Counted from the stretch's first letter, positions 45,383-54,077 are shown. The stretch: DNA of 64,000 nt from Methyloligella sp. (GCA_021604645.1 BQJJ01000006.1:124001-188000), one strand, 5' to 3'. The notes: generated by a model not told the origin, from the letters alone. Numbers and translations are program-made.

Positions 45383-45829
45383 ATGTCAATTTTAAAAAAA
45401 TCAAAAATTTTAGCCACGTTTACAGCAGCAGTGCTTTCAGTTGCTATAAGCCAAGTTGCATTAAACCAAAAAGTCCTGGCGCATGGCGATGGTGCGCCCC
45501 AGCCAGTTGATACAACTGGCCTGAAAGAATTGGGCAAAGACTGGCTCAAAAGAAATCCATACAAGGGCAATGAAAAAGCCATTGAAATCGGCTCAAGTGG
45601 TTACAATTCAAACTGCGCACGTTGTCATGGTCTAGAGGTAAAATCCGGTGGCGCCTCACCTGACTTGCGCTATCTCGAAGATGATGCCGAAGGCGACGAA
45701 TGGTACATCAACCGCGTGAGAAAAGGCTATCACCAAAATGGCGTGACAAAGATGCCTAAGTTCGAAGGCCTCATTTCACAAGAAGCCATGTGGGCCATCC
45801 GCACCTACATCGATAGCCGCCCAGAATAA
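45383..45829 (+). CDS. pedF: Cytochrome c-550, PedF-like
   Basis: Periplasmic monoheme cytochrome c (148 aa), the likely electron acceptor of the PQQ alcohol dehydrogenase. Start at ATG 45383 is fixed by GGGAGG 8 nt upstream; the ATG at 45362 lacks this. A signal peptide ends near VLA-HGDGAP. Heme attaches at CARCH (C78, C81, H82); the axial ligand is probably M124 in KMPKF. IEIGSSGYNSNCARCHGLE and SGGASPDLRYLE are close to PedF of Pseudomonas ethanol oxidation systems. Confidence 0.9.
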   Translation: MSILKKSKILATFTAAVLSVAISQVALNQKVLAHGDGAPQPVDTTGLKELGKDWLKRNPYKGNEKAIEIGSSGYNSNCARCHGLEVKSGGASPDLRYLEDDAEGDEWYINRVRKGYHQNGVTKMPKFEGLISQEAMWAIRTYIDSRPE

Positions 45830-45892
45830 GTCACCACACAGTTAGATTAAAAAAAGCAGTCAGAGTAAAAATAAAAAGAAGATCGCCAAAAG

Positions 45893-46264
45893 ATGAAAAA
45901 AATTCATACCCCAATCCCCCTAGGCAATCTGCTTTTTCTACTTTTGGCTGCTGTATTTCTGCCTTCCATCGCGAAGGCAGAAATACAAGAATACCTCATC
46001 CGCCGCATGATCCTGCTACAGACCAAATGCGATCTTGTGGATGTAAAAAAAGAAGAACCCAAACAAGGCGGCTTCAAGTTCCAAGCCTCTTGCGAAAACG
46101 TCTCCTTCTACCCAGACGGCGTAATAATCACCTGCTCAGATAAAGACAGGGAAACGTCGTGTGAAATCAAAACAAAAATCAAAAAATTCGAAAATCTAAA
46201 TTTGCTGAAAAACTCAGTCAACCAGCATCACGGCGATGAAACTGAGAAGAAAACGACAAAATAA
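45893..46264 (+). CDS. Hypothetical secreted protein
   Basis: 123 aa, signal peptide ending near AKA (about residue 30). The mature part has four cysteines (TKCDLVD, ASCENV, ITCSD, TSCEIK) and a Lys-rich tail. It follows the cytochrome by 63 bp on the same strand and may close the alcohol-oxidation operon. No family recognised. Confidence 0.65.
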   Translation: MKKIHTPIPLGNLLFLLLAAVFLPSIAKAEIQEYLIRRMILLQTKCDLVDVKKEEPKQGGFKFQASCENVSFYPDGVIITCSDKDRETSCEIKTKIKKFENLNLLKNSVNQHHGDETEKKTTK

Positions 46265-46294
46265 TCGAGGGTTTGATAACTAATCACGAACTTC

Positions 46295-46414
46295 ACGAAG
46301 AAGGAGTGACGCCCCTTTCGGGCGTCAGGACATGGCAGCGCGAGCTGCCCGGGGCAAGCCCCGCCCCTCGGAGGCCCATGAGCTTCAGCTCATGGAATAG
46401 CCGTGAGAGAAAAT
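46295..46414 (+). repeat. LR copy I
   Basis: Head ACGAAGAAGGAG, hairpin 1 TGACGCCC/GGGCGTCA, hairpin 2 GGCAGC/GCTGCC, hairpin 3 CGGGGC/GCCCCG (differs from the usual CGGCGC yet paired), hairpin 4 CATGAGC/GCTCATG, tail GGAATAGCCGTGAGAGAAAA. Regular in all parts. Confidence 0.93.
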
Positions 46415-46434
46415 AGACCCGAGAGAAAACAACT

Positions 46435-46579
46435 GTCATCCCGGGCCCCGACCCGGGATCCACCTCTCCACACTACGGATGGTAAAGTATAGCTGCGAAT
46501 TTCCCCACGTCGCTAACTCCAGTTCAAGCAACAACCGAACCACCAAGCCACTGGATCCCGGATCAAGTCCGGGATGACG
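46435..46579. repeat. Alphaproteobacterial inverted-repeat element (MITE-like)
   Basis: GTCATCCCGG…CCGGGATCCA at the left end and its inverse TGGATCCCGG…CCGGGATGAC at the right end enclose about 90 bp. Ends of this spelling are common between genes in many alphaproteobacteria. It lies immediately downstream of LR copy I and has higher GC than its surroundings. Confidence 0.75.
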
Positions 46580-46697
46580 AAGGTTGAGATTAGTTTGAAG
46601 TATTAAGGTGAACTAACAGCAACTATTCTTGTAGACGCCAAAGTTGGATGCTAGCTTACCCCCAACATAAAAGCAAAAAAACGGCGGAGCGCTTAGA

Positions 46698-48158
46698 GTG
46701 GCGGATAAATCATCTCCAAAAGACTTAGAAGAATGGCTAAAAGATAAGCCAAAAGAGTGGATGCAGGTGCTGGCTAACCGATGCGCTTTGCGTGTTATGC
46801 CAGTTTTAGGTTCAGCTATAAAGCACTCAAATCTTAGTGAAGTTATAATAAATCAATTAACATTAGCAACGATGCGAGCATCTCTTACATCAGAAGTTGC
46901 GACATTTTCATCAGCTCTTGAAGTTAAAGGTTTCGCCAATACCGCTGCCCGTGTTGCTGATGCCGCAGGTTCCACTGTTGCACCTGCTCATTCGGTTTTT
47001 GTAGCTGGCTCTGCTCTTGATCTCGGGGCTGCGCGTGCCGCTGGTGCTGCTGTTATTGTTTCTGCTCGTGCCATTGATGCTCCTTCTCTTACCTATGATG
47101 CAGCCTTAAAAACAATTTCGGCATATATCGCCCCCCATGGCAAAAATGCTGCTGATGCTGTCGGCCTTGCTAACGTTGCTGCAGGTGCCGCTGATACTGC
47201 TTTAGAACATGATGTAAGATGGTTGCAAAATCATGGGGGCTATGAATACAGTCCCCAAAATTTATTGTCGACGCCCCTATGGCAGGGAACAAATAATCCA
47301 TTATTGCTCGAATGGGGAAGTCTCAAGGAATCTTTAAAAAGCTTCGATGCCAACTGGCAATTCTGGATCGATTGGTACCAGTCAAAACTCGATGGCACTC
47401 TGCATCCAGGCCTCACGCAAGTTCAACAAGACGAGCTCTATTACCAAATAGCAACCTTCCCAAACGAACTCTGGGAAGAAGGTGCTGAAGCCGTCAATCA
47501 ACGTATTGCTGAATTATTGGAAGGTTATGATGGAGGTGGAAAAGATTTCTTTCTTGATGATGGCTTTTTAGGTCATGATTTTTTAACTGGAGAAAATCAA
47601 AATGATAGAATTTCTCAAAATAAGGAATCTAGTTCTGTTAAAACTGAGCAATTTAGAACTTTAATAAACTCTCCAGAATTCAGATCAAATGTAGAGCAAA
47701 ATAAAGTTGCAATATCATTTGCCTGCGCAGGAGTCATCTTACAAGTTGAAGAATATAGAAAAACAGTTGCAGGATCGAATAGTCTAGAACCTGAATTAAA
47801 AGAACGATTAATAGGAACCCTTGAGAATCTTACAGAAGCTGTAAACAATATTGGAAATAGCCTAAGGCCTGATGGCAATAAAATTTCCAATGAAGAGCTT
47901 GAAGAAGTTGCTTCCTATTTTAGTCGGTTTTGTGAAGTGGTTTCGTGTGAGTTAGATAATTATATAGCTCCAGAGAATATCGGAAAGGCGGTTGTGCCAA
48001 CTGGTATAATATTAAGCTGTGGGGGACTAGGCGCCTTACTGGGGGGTGGTATCGGCTTTGGAATTGGTGGTTTTATTGGAAAACTAATCACCAATAATCT
48101 TAAGCCAAAAGAGATCGTCGATAAGATTGAAGAAAATATAGATAGTACACCTAACTAA
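46698..48158 (+). CDS. Modular protein of unknown function with C-terminal glycine-zipper membrane segment
   Basis: 486 aa from a GTG start (GGAG 8 nt upstream). The N-terminus (LEEWLKDKPKEWMQVLANRC) recalls a module seen at the start of varied alphaproteobacterial proteins. Residues about 75-175 are very Ala-rich. WQFWIDWYQSKLDG (about 223-236) and the following ELWEEGAEAVNQRIAELL form a second module I have seen in unrelated contexts. A linker leads to a helical region and a Gly-rich membrane segment (GGLGALLGGGIGFGIGGFIG, about 445-465). No enzyme motif. A membrane-acting effector is possible but unproven. Confidence 0.6.
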   Translation: MADKSSPKDLEEWLKDKPKEWMQVLANRCALRVMPVLGSAIKHSNLSEVIINQLTLATMRASLTSEVATFSSALEVKGFANTAARVADAAGSTVAPAHSVFVAGSALDLGAARAAGAAVIVSARAIDAPSLTYDAALKTISAYIAPHGKNAADAVGLANVAAGAADTALEHDVRWLQNHGGYEYSPQNLLSTPLWQGTNNPLLLEWGSLKESLKSFDANWQFWIDWYQSKLDGTLHPGLTQVQQDELYYQIATFPNELWEEGAEAVNQRIAELLEGYDGGGKDFFLDDGFLGHDFLTGENQNDRISQNKESSSVKTEQFRTLINSPEFRSNVEQNKVAISFACAGVILQVEEYRKTVAGSNSLEPELKERLIGTLENLTEAVNNIGNSLRPDGNKISNEELEEVASYFSRFCEVVSCELDNYIAPENIGKAVVPTGIILSCGGLGALLGGGIGFGIGGFIGKLITNNLKPKEIVDKIEENIDSTPN

Positions 48159-48237
48159 ATCCACCACCCCAATTCAATCACAATTTCCCTCTAAGCATAT
48201 TGAAACCAACAAGGGATCACCCGTAAAGGCACCGCCC

Positions 48238-49005
48238 GTGACAGAAGAAAACCAAACTAAAAAGTCACCCATTTTAGAGACCAGCTCAGACGCGATCACT
48301 CAAGCGCGCGAGCTCATGCGCTTGGCACGGCATGGGAGCATTTCTGTGCTGGAGCCAGAGACGGGCTATCCGTTCGTCTCGCGCACAAATTGCGTGTTGA
48401 CCATGCAAGGCGAGCCGGTGTTTCTCATGTCAGATTTATCCGCCCACACCAAAGCTATCAAAAAAGACACACGCACCGCCTTGCTTCTCGGCGAGCCCGG
48501 CAAAGGCGACCCGCTTGCCCACCCGCGTATAACTGTCATCGGCCAAACAGAGCGTGTCGATAAAGAGAAAAACCCAGAGCTCGAAACACACTTGCGCACC
48601 AGATATATAAACCGCCATCCAAAAGCTGAGCTGTATAATAGCTTGCCAGATTTCTTCATATACAAAATGAAAGTCGAACGCGCCTCAATGAATGCCGGTT
48701 TCGGTAAAGCCTATGAGCTCACAAGAGAAGAATTATTATTAGACGAAACCGCAGCCAATGAATTAGCCCCCGTAGAAAATCGCATCGTCACACACATGAA
48801 CGAAGACCACCTCGATGCCATCCAGCACTATGCCGAAAACCTCTGCGGTAAGGAGCCAGCAAAGTGGACAATCTCCGCCTGTGACCCTGAAGGCGTAGAC
48901 CTCATCGTTGGAGACAAAACTGCAAGACTACGCTTCGATACCCTCTGCGCCACTGCCACAGATGTTCGCAATGAATTGGTCAGACTGGCCCAAATAAAAC
49001 ACTAG
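48238..49005 (+). CDS. HugZ-like protein (PNPOx-like domain plus DUF2470)
   Basis: Cytoplasmic protein of 255 aa, GTG start. The N-terminal 170 residues form a split-barrel flavin-reductase/PNPOx-like fold (RHGSISVLEPETGYPFVSR, then SDLSAHTKAIKKD). The C-terminal 75 residues are DUF2470, beginning with ENRIVTHMNEDHLDAIQHYA and ending with DPEGVDLIVG. This architecture is that of HugZ/HutZ heme-degrading proteins; whether it really degrades heme here is not shown. No heme transport genes are nearby. Confidence 0.85.
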   Translation: MTEENQTKKSPILETSSDAITQARELMRLARHGSISVLEPETGYPFVSRTNCVLTMQGEPVFLMSDLSAHTKAIKKDTRTALLLGEPGKGDPLAHPRITVIGQTERVDKEKNPELETHLRTRYINRHPKAELYNSLPDFFIYKMKVERASMNAGFGKAYELTREELLLDETAANELAPVENRIVTHMNEDHLDAIQHYAENLCGKEPAKWTISACDPEGVDLIVGDKTARLRFDTLCATATDVRNELVRLAQIKH

Positions 49006-49062
49006 CTCAAACAAAAGACTAAATCCCAAATCATCAAGTTTCATATGTAAAGGTCTATACCC

Positions 49063-49770
49063 ATGAGCAAATATGATGACTTATCCCCCATCCCTGTGAT
49101 GTTCCCCCTAAAAGGCGAGTGGCGTGTCCCTAATACACCCGGCAAAACCATTCCCTCTCACGGTACAGACATGTTCGGCCAGCGCTTTGCCTATGATTTT
49201 GTCAAGAAAGAAGATCTTGAACTTGCTGAAAAATACTGGACAGGCGTTCGCTATTGGCTCGGCGGCGGTATCAACCTCAATGAAACCATAGGGAGAGGCG
49301 AAGAAATCCTCGCTCCCATTGCAGGCAAAATAATAGAAGCAAAAGACGGCTGGGTCGAACGCACCAAAGCCACCCCAAAAGATTTATGGAGAGCCATGAC
49401 ATTCCCCATGCATGTCTCAGACGAAGAGCTGAAAAAAGACTTCAGACATGTCGCTGGTAATTACATTGTCATTGAAGGAAAAGACGCCTTTTGCTTCCTC
49501 GCCCACCTCACTCCAAAGAGTGTCATGATAAAAGAAGGTGACGAGGTCGAAGAGGGACAAGTAGTGGGGCGTGTCGGCCATACCGGTAATTCAACAATGC
49601 CGCATCTACACATGCACCTAATGGACGACCCCGACTTCTGGCAAGCCGACGGCCTGCCAACATGCTTTAAGCAATATGAAAAGCTATCAGAAAACGGCGA
49701 ATGGCACCCCCAACAAAACGCCATCCCCGGTCCAAAAGATATTATCAGGTCCATCGGTGCGGTTGCGTAG
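49063..49770 (+). CDS. M23-like metallopeptidase domain protein, C-terminus ending inside an SE repeat
   Basis: 235 aa, no signal peptide. SHGTDMFGQRFAYDF (about 33-47) supplies the first zinc His and Asp, and HLHMHLMDDPD (about 184-194) the HxH pair, as in M23/LytM peptidases. Lack of an export signal suggests a cytoplasmic or non-peptidoglycan substrate. The last residues (GAVA, stop TAG) are encoded by the SE at 49757-49786, so the present stop codon comes from the repeat. Confidence 0.8.
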   Translation: MSKYDDLSPIPVMFPLKGEWRVPNTPGKTIPSHGTDMFGQRFAYDFVKKEDLELAEKYWTGVRYWLGGGINLNETIGRGEEILAPIAGKIIEAKDGWVERTKATPKDLWRAMTFPMHVSDEELKKDFRHVAGNYIVIEGKDAFCFLAHLTPKSVMIKEGDEVEEGQVVGRVGHTGNSTMPHLHMHLMDDPDFWQADGLPTCFKQYEKLSENGEWHPQQNAIPGPKDIIRSIGAVA

Positions 49771-49786
49771 TTAGCAACTTGAAGGA
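49757..49786 (+). repeat. SE overlapping the 3' end of the M23 gene
   Basis: GGTGCGGTTGCGTAGTTAGC then AACTTGAAGG; same GCGTAG spelling as the units of array 1. The TAG stop codon of the gene at 49063 is the loop of this hairpin. Confidence 0.75.
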
Positions 49787-49849
49787 TATGAAAGCTGATG
49801 GTTACTCTGGATGATCACCAATTGAGCTGGAAAACCCACAATCAGCTGA

Positions 49850-49996
49850 AGACGAAAAACGTAGGCCAGAGGCCGTCGGCGCCTAGCGCCGCGCCGTCGC
49901 AGTGCGGGCACGTAGTGCCCTTTGCACGTGAGACAAAAGAGTGGTTGCTTGTGGGCAACCTGAAGCACCACTAAAAAGCAATAGCCCGTGAGAGAA
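49850..49996 (+). repeat. LR copy J, rearranged, carrying an SE
   Basis: GACGAAAAACGTAGG head, a hairpin GGCGCC…GGCGC region, GGGCAC/GTGCCC stem, then an SE (GTGGTTGCTTGTGGGCAACC, tail TGAAGCACCAC) at about 49941-49972, then tail CAATAGCCCGTGAGAGAA. It abuts the stop codon of the DUF1244 gene on the opposite strand. Confidence 0.65.
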
Positions 49997-50296
49997 TTAA
50001 TGCTTTATATTTTTATACTTTTCCATTTGCTCAGCGGTAGCTTCAGTTTGGTGGTTCGCTTTCCACTCATCATAAGGCATGCCATAGACAATTTCTCGGC
50101 TTTCCTCTTTTGAAAGCTCAATACCTTTATCTGCTGCCGCATCCTTAAACCAGTTAGAAAGACAGTTTCTGCAGAAATTAGCCAAGTTCATCATATCAAT
50201 ATTTTGTACATCAGGACGGTCTTGTAAATGACTTACCAAACGGCGAAATGCAGCAGCTTCTAATTCTAGTTGAGTTTGTTCATCAATCTTACTCAT
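49997..50296 (-). CDS. DUF1244 domain-containing protein
   Basis: Small cytoplasmic protein (99 aa) of the DUF1244 family: AAAFRRLVSHLQDRPDVQNI, MMNLANFCRNCLSNWF with two cysteines, and EIVYGMPYDEWKA. Function unknown. It lies downstream of the N-formylglutamate amidohydrolase gene (48 bp), an arrangement conserved in rhizobia together with DUF1036 and pyk, and probably shares its transcript. Confidence 0.92.
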   Translation of the reverse strand: MSKIDEQTQLELEAAAFRRLVSHLQDRPDVQNIDMMNLANFCRNCLSNWFKDAAADKGIELSKEESREIVYGMPYDEWKANHQTEATAEQMEKYKNIKH

Positions 50297-50344
50297 TTCA
50301 ACTTGTGTCCTTTTGTTTTTATATCTAGAGTTATTTCTATTCAG

Positions 50345-51214
50345 CTATGTTTTCGTGCTTTTGTCAGCATAAGAGCCAAAATAGACCGGCTCACGGCAAG
50401 GCGCAATAAGCTCTTCGTCTGAAAGCAGTGCGGTAAGGTGGCGCGCCATGCGCTCGATCCATTCATTTTGGCCTTCACTAGATGTAATCAAATCTTGTCG
50501 AATTTCAAGCAAAGCATGAGCAAGGCCGCGACTTGTGCCATGGCGATACATGCAATCCCCTTTGAGCATGCCAGTATAAGGTTCATTATCTCCGATATGT
50601 AAACTCTCTTCTGATTGAAGAGCTGTAAGAAGCGGGTGTACAAATCTGTGATCCTGATCCCACAAAATCCCACCATGCCAGGGGCGAAGTGTGCCGCGCC
50701 AATTATCTGTAAAACTATGCAGAGATAAAATGATAGGGCATATGTCGGCCGCTAAAAACTGGTCGATCTGGTCTGAAATCGCTTGATGATAGGGGCGATA
50801 ATAAAGAGATTTGCGGCGCTCTATCTCGGCTTCATCAATTTTTGCATTGCCTTCAATCAAAGCCCCATCAGAAATACGCATCACCAAAGTCGGGTCATCT
50901 TCACCCCGGTTTGGGTCAATCAGTAGACGAGAAAATTGAGACATTAGGGCAGGCACATTCAAGGCATGATGCAAGCCAGTGGCCACAGCCTCAATGCCAA
51001 TGTCATAAGCAATATGGCGTGAAAATTCTTCGCTTGCCAAACCAAGAGAACCATATTCACTAGGTAGTTTAGCAGAAGCATGGTCAGCCAAGATGAGTAA
51101 GCCGAGCTTCATCTCACCTTCAAGGTGTTTATAGGGCTTAAATTGTGGGGAGCAGTCTGCTGTTTTAAGAGAGCCTGAGGAGGCTAGAGAAGAAGAAGCG
51201 GATATATTTTTCAT
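50345..51214 (-). CDS. N-formylglutamate amidohydrolase family protein
   Basis: Cytoplasmic zinc-type amidohydrolase fold of 289 aa. Recognisable are LADHASAKLPSEYGSLGL, DIGIEAVATGLH, DPNRGEDDPTL, LSLHSFTDNW and LHIGDNEPYTG; in HutG these regions release formate from N-formylglutamate in histidine breakdown. No other hut genes are present, and this pyk-linked clade is widespread, so another N-formyl or related substrate is possible. Confidence 0.9.
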   Translation of the reverse strand: MKNISASSSLASSGSLKTADCSPQFKPYKHLEGEMKLGLLILADHASAKLPSEYGSLGLASEEFSRHIAYDIGIEAVATGLHHALNVPALMSQFSRLLIDPNRGEDDPTLVMRISDGALIEGNAKIDEAEIERRKSLYYRPYHQAISDQIDQFLAADICPIILSLHSFTDNWRGTLRPWHGGILWDQDHRFVHPLLTALQSEESLHIGDNEPYTGMLKGDCMYRHGTSRGLAHALLEIRQDLITSSEGQNEWIERMARHLTALLSDEELIAPCREPVYFGSYADKSTKT

Positions 51215-51554
51215 TCTGCCAATCTCAAAAAGGTCTACAAACGCTGACCATAAATCAAAAATAACAAAATTACGACAAGTTTAGCCGCCAAAAAGTTGAA
51301 AAGTTAATCTAGAACGGGGCTAAAATTTTAAAAATATCTAGTCACTTAGCTCATTGTCGTGTTAATTAGGTGAAAACCGGCATATTTTCATTTAGAAAAA
51401 TGAAACTTCACTATAAAATTGTCGAATTGGTGCCATAAAACCAGACAAAAGTGAGATTGCCAGCTACAAATAGAATGGGTAGTCATTAGACTGAACATTG
51501 AAATACAACAAATGTAAATTGCAGACTTAACACTCAGAGCAGAATTAATAACAA
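51215..51554. other. Divergent intergenic region before DUF1036/pyk
   Basis: 340 bp, AT-rich, no LR or SE copy, no supported ORF. It must carry promoters for the divergent amidohydrolase and DUF1036 transcripts; I cannot place them with confidence. Confidence 0.5.
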
Positions 51555-52052
51555 ATGATCGATCAAATGCACGTAAGTAATCATTATCAAAAATGCATAA
51601 GATTATTTGCAATAAACCGCCCTCTATTCCTTTCACTCACCGTTGCAATTGTACTAACTGCCTCGCAGTTTTTTGCCATTGCGCACGCAAAAGCTGAATT
51701 AAAGCTCTGTAACACCACGTCAAGCCGTGTCGGCGTTGCCATAGGTTATAGAGATAAAAGCCGTTGGGCCACTGAAGGCTGGTGGAATGTCGCCTCAAAT
51801 ACCTGCGAAGTTTTGCTCAAAGGCAAGTTAATCGCTCGCTATTATTACATTCATGCAGTTGACTATGACCGAGGCGGCGAATGGTCTGGAAAAGACACCA
51901 TGTGCACAGTTGATAAAGCTTTCACCGTTTTTGGTGTGAAAGATTGTGTAAAGCGCGGCTATAAGCGCACTGGATTTTTTGAAATAGATACGAAGAATGA
52001 ACATGACTGGACAGTCCGGTTAAAATATCCAGAAGAAAATGGAAAGAAATAA
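51555..52052 (+). CDS. DUF1036 domain-containing secreted protein
   Basis: 165 aa. A signal peptide (about 20-46, ending AHAKAE) leads into ELKLCNTTSSRVGVAIGYRD, WATEGWWNVASNTCEVLL and a C-terminal Cys-containing half (MCTVDKAFTVFGVKDC), the DUF1036 pattern. Four cysteines suggest two disulfides in the periplasm. Its stop codon overlaps the pyk start by one base, a linkage conserved in rhizobia although the two products act in different compartments. Function unknown. Confidence 0.93.
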   Translation: MIDQMHVSNHYQKCIRLFAINRPLFLSLTVAIVLTASQFFAIAHAKAELKLCNTTSSRVGVAIGYRDKSRWATEGWWNVASNTCEVLLKGKLIARYYYIHAVDYDRGGEWSGKDTMCTVDKAFTVFGVKDCVKRGYKRTGFFEIDTKNEHDWTVRLKYPEENGKK

Positions 52053-53503
52053 TGAGACGAAACCGTAAGGTTAAAATTTTAGCAACCCTCGGTCCTAGTT
52101 CAGATTCCCCAGAAATGATAGAGCGCCTGTTTAAAGCAGGGGCAGATGTGTTCCGCATCAATATGAGCCATGCCAGCCATGAAAAAATGAAAGAGCTGCA
52201 TAGCGCCATCCGTAAAGTGGAGGCTGAAAACGGCCGCCCAATCGGCATTCTGGTTGATCTTCAAGGACCAAAACTGCGCCTAGGTACTATCAAAAAAGAC
52301 GCCAACAAAGAAGACAAAATCACTCTTTCAATCGATGATGAGATCATCTTTGATATGAAAGACGAAGAGGGAAATGACAAACGCATCCCGCTTCCTCACC
52401 CGGAAATTTTCAAAGGTGTTGAAGAAGGCCACCGTCTATTAATTGACGATGGCAAAATGACATTAATCGTTACAAAAAACACACCAGAAGAAATCACAGC
52501 TATTGCAAAAACCAATGGCACTCTTTCAAGCCGCAAAGGTGTGAGCTTGCCAGATAGTCTGTTGCCCATGGGTGCAATGACTGAAAAAGACTTCGCTGAC
52601 CTAGATTACGCCGTGAACCAGGGCGTTGATTGGATCGCACTTTCATTCGTGCAGCGCGTAGAAGATGTGGCACAAGCTAGAAAACTTGCCAGAGGGCGAG
52701 CGTCTATTTTAGCAAAGCTCGAAAAGCCATCTGCCATCAAGTGGCTAGACGACATCATCGAAGTGTCTGATGGGGTGATGGTAGCTCGTGGTGACTTGGG
52801 TGTTGAAATGCCGGTAGAACAAGTGCCAGGCATTCAAAAGCGCATCACCATGGCAGCTAGAAAAGCTGGCAAGCCTGTTGTGATCGCAACACAAATGCTC
52901 GAATCTATGATCACAACACCGGTTCCAACCAGAGCTGAAGTCTCTGACGTGGCAAGTGCTGTTTATGATGGGGCCGACGCTGTGATGCTCTCAGCTGAAT
53001 CAGCGGCGGGTGACTATCCTATCGAGGCGATAGAAACTATGGATCGCATCGCTCAAGAAGTTGAGCAAGATGAGCTCTATTCTGAGGCGATTAATAATTA
53101 TCTAACACCGCCAGAACCAACCGGTTCAGACGCGATTGCCGCCGCCGCCAAAACGGTTTCCGAGACGGTTAATCTATCAGCAATTGTTTGTTACACTTCA
53201 TCAGGGTCAACCGGTGTTCGTGTGGCAAGAGAGCGGCCAATGCAACCGATTTTGGCATTCACCCCAATCGTTGCCACAGCACGGCGCTTAGCCCTTACCT
53301 GGGGGCTTCATTGCGTTCTCACAAGTGACCCGGAAAACCTGGATGACATGGTCGATAAAGCCTGCCGCATTGCCTTTAGAGAAGGCTTCGCCAGACCAGG
53401 CCAGCGCGTCATCATCACCGCCGGCATCCCACTTGGCACCCCCGGCGCCACCAACATGCTCCGCATCGCCTTTGTCGGTGATAATGGAACCATGGGAAGT
53501 TAG
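52052..53503 (+). CDS. pyk: Pyruvate kinase
   Basis: Glycolytic enzyme (483 aa) converting phosphoenolpyruvate and ADP to pyruvate and ATP. Conserved parts: ATLGPSSDSPEMIERL, RINMSHASHEKM, VDLQGPKLRLG, ILAKLEKPSAIKWLDDI, the metal-binding MVARGDLGVEMP, and VIATQMLESMITTPVPTRAE. Residues about 75-160 are the B domain; the C domain closes with GTPGATNMLRIAFVG. Translation is coupled to DUF1036 by an ATG overlapping its stop codon. Confidence 0.97.
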   Translation: MRRNRKVKILATLGPSSDSPEMIERLFKAGADVFRINMSHASHEKMKELHSAIRKVEAENGRPIGILVDLQGPKLRLGTIKKDANKEDKITLSIDDEIIFDMKDEEGNDKRIPLPHPEIFKGVEEGHRLLIDDGKMTLIVTKNTPEEITAIAKTNGTLSSRKGVSLPDSLLPMGAMTEKDFADLDYAVNQGVDWIALSFVQRVEDVAQARKLARGRASILAKLEKPSAIKWLDDIIEVSDGVMVARGDLGVEMPVEQVPGIQKRITMAARKAGKPVVIATQMLESMITTPVPTRAEVSDVASAVYDGADAVMLSAESAAGDYPIEAIETMDRIAQEVEQDELYSEAINNYLTPPEPTGSDAIAAAAKTVSETVNLSAIVCYTSSGSTGVRVARERPMQPILAFTPIVATARRLALTWGLHCVLTSDPENLDDMVDKACRIAFREGFARPGQRVIITAGIPLGTPGATNMLRIAFVGDNGTMGS

Positions 53504-53535
53504 ATGTAGTAGCTTTGAAGTCTAGTAAAGTTAAA

Positions 53536-53575
53536 TCACCCGTGCTTATAAATGAATAAGTGCGGGTGAATTTTA
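53536..53575. terminator. Bidirectional terminator between pyk and the DUF2231 gene
   Basis: TCACCCGTGCTTAT, loop AAATGA.., ATAAGTGCGGGTGA followed by ATTTTATT; the 5' flank AAA gives T's on the other strand. It sits between convergent genes. Confidence 0.85.
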
Positions 53576-54028
53576 TTAATCTTGTATTTTCACACCCACT
53601 CCATGGGAGTAAACAAGTTGCGCTCCGAACCATCCTCCAATTAACATCATTACAAACCCAGCAACACTGAGTGCAAAAGTGAATAGATCCGGCTGCGCGA
53701 TAATCTCTAAACCATCCAATCGGCTATAGAGAGAAAATATATAAACAAGCCATGTCGAACACATAATCGACATATGGATATTCGCAATTTTTTGCGCACG
53801 TTCCTTGACATTCATGAGGTCAATAAATCCAGAAATAATTGTTAATAGCCCTGCCGCACACCCAAGGCTAAGTAACAGACAAGATGCAGGCCAGAGGTGA
53901 TCTATACCTAACCATAGATCAATTTTCAAAAAGACAAACCCATCGGCAACTGTACTTAGCGTCCATAAAACGATTGGAAAATGAACCAGCAGTGGGTGAA
54001 TAGGATGACGAAACATGTGCAATCTCAC
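53576..54028 (-). CDS. DUF2231 membrane protein
   Basis: Inner-membrane protein (150 aa, or 146 from the ATG at 54016) with four hydrophobic segments. HPIHPLLVHFPIVLWTLSTV near the N-terminus is the hallmark of DUF2231, with conserved His residues that suggest heme or metal binding. Role unknown. It faces pyk across a shared terminator. Confidence 0.87.
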   Translation of the reverse strand: MRLHMFRHPIHPLLVHFPIVLWTLSTVADGFVFLKIDLWLGIDHLWPASCLLLSLGCAAGLLTIISGFIDLMNVKERAQKIANIHMSIMCSTWLVYIFSLYSRLDGLEIIAQPDLFTFALSVAGFVMMLIGGWFGAQLVYSHGVGVKIQD

Positions 54029-54077
54029 TATAGCAAATCACATAATATTAAATTCATAAACACACTTGAAATTCCTC

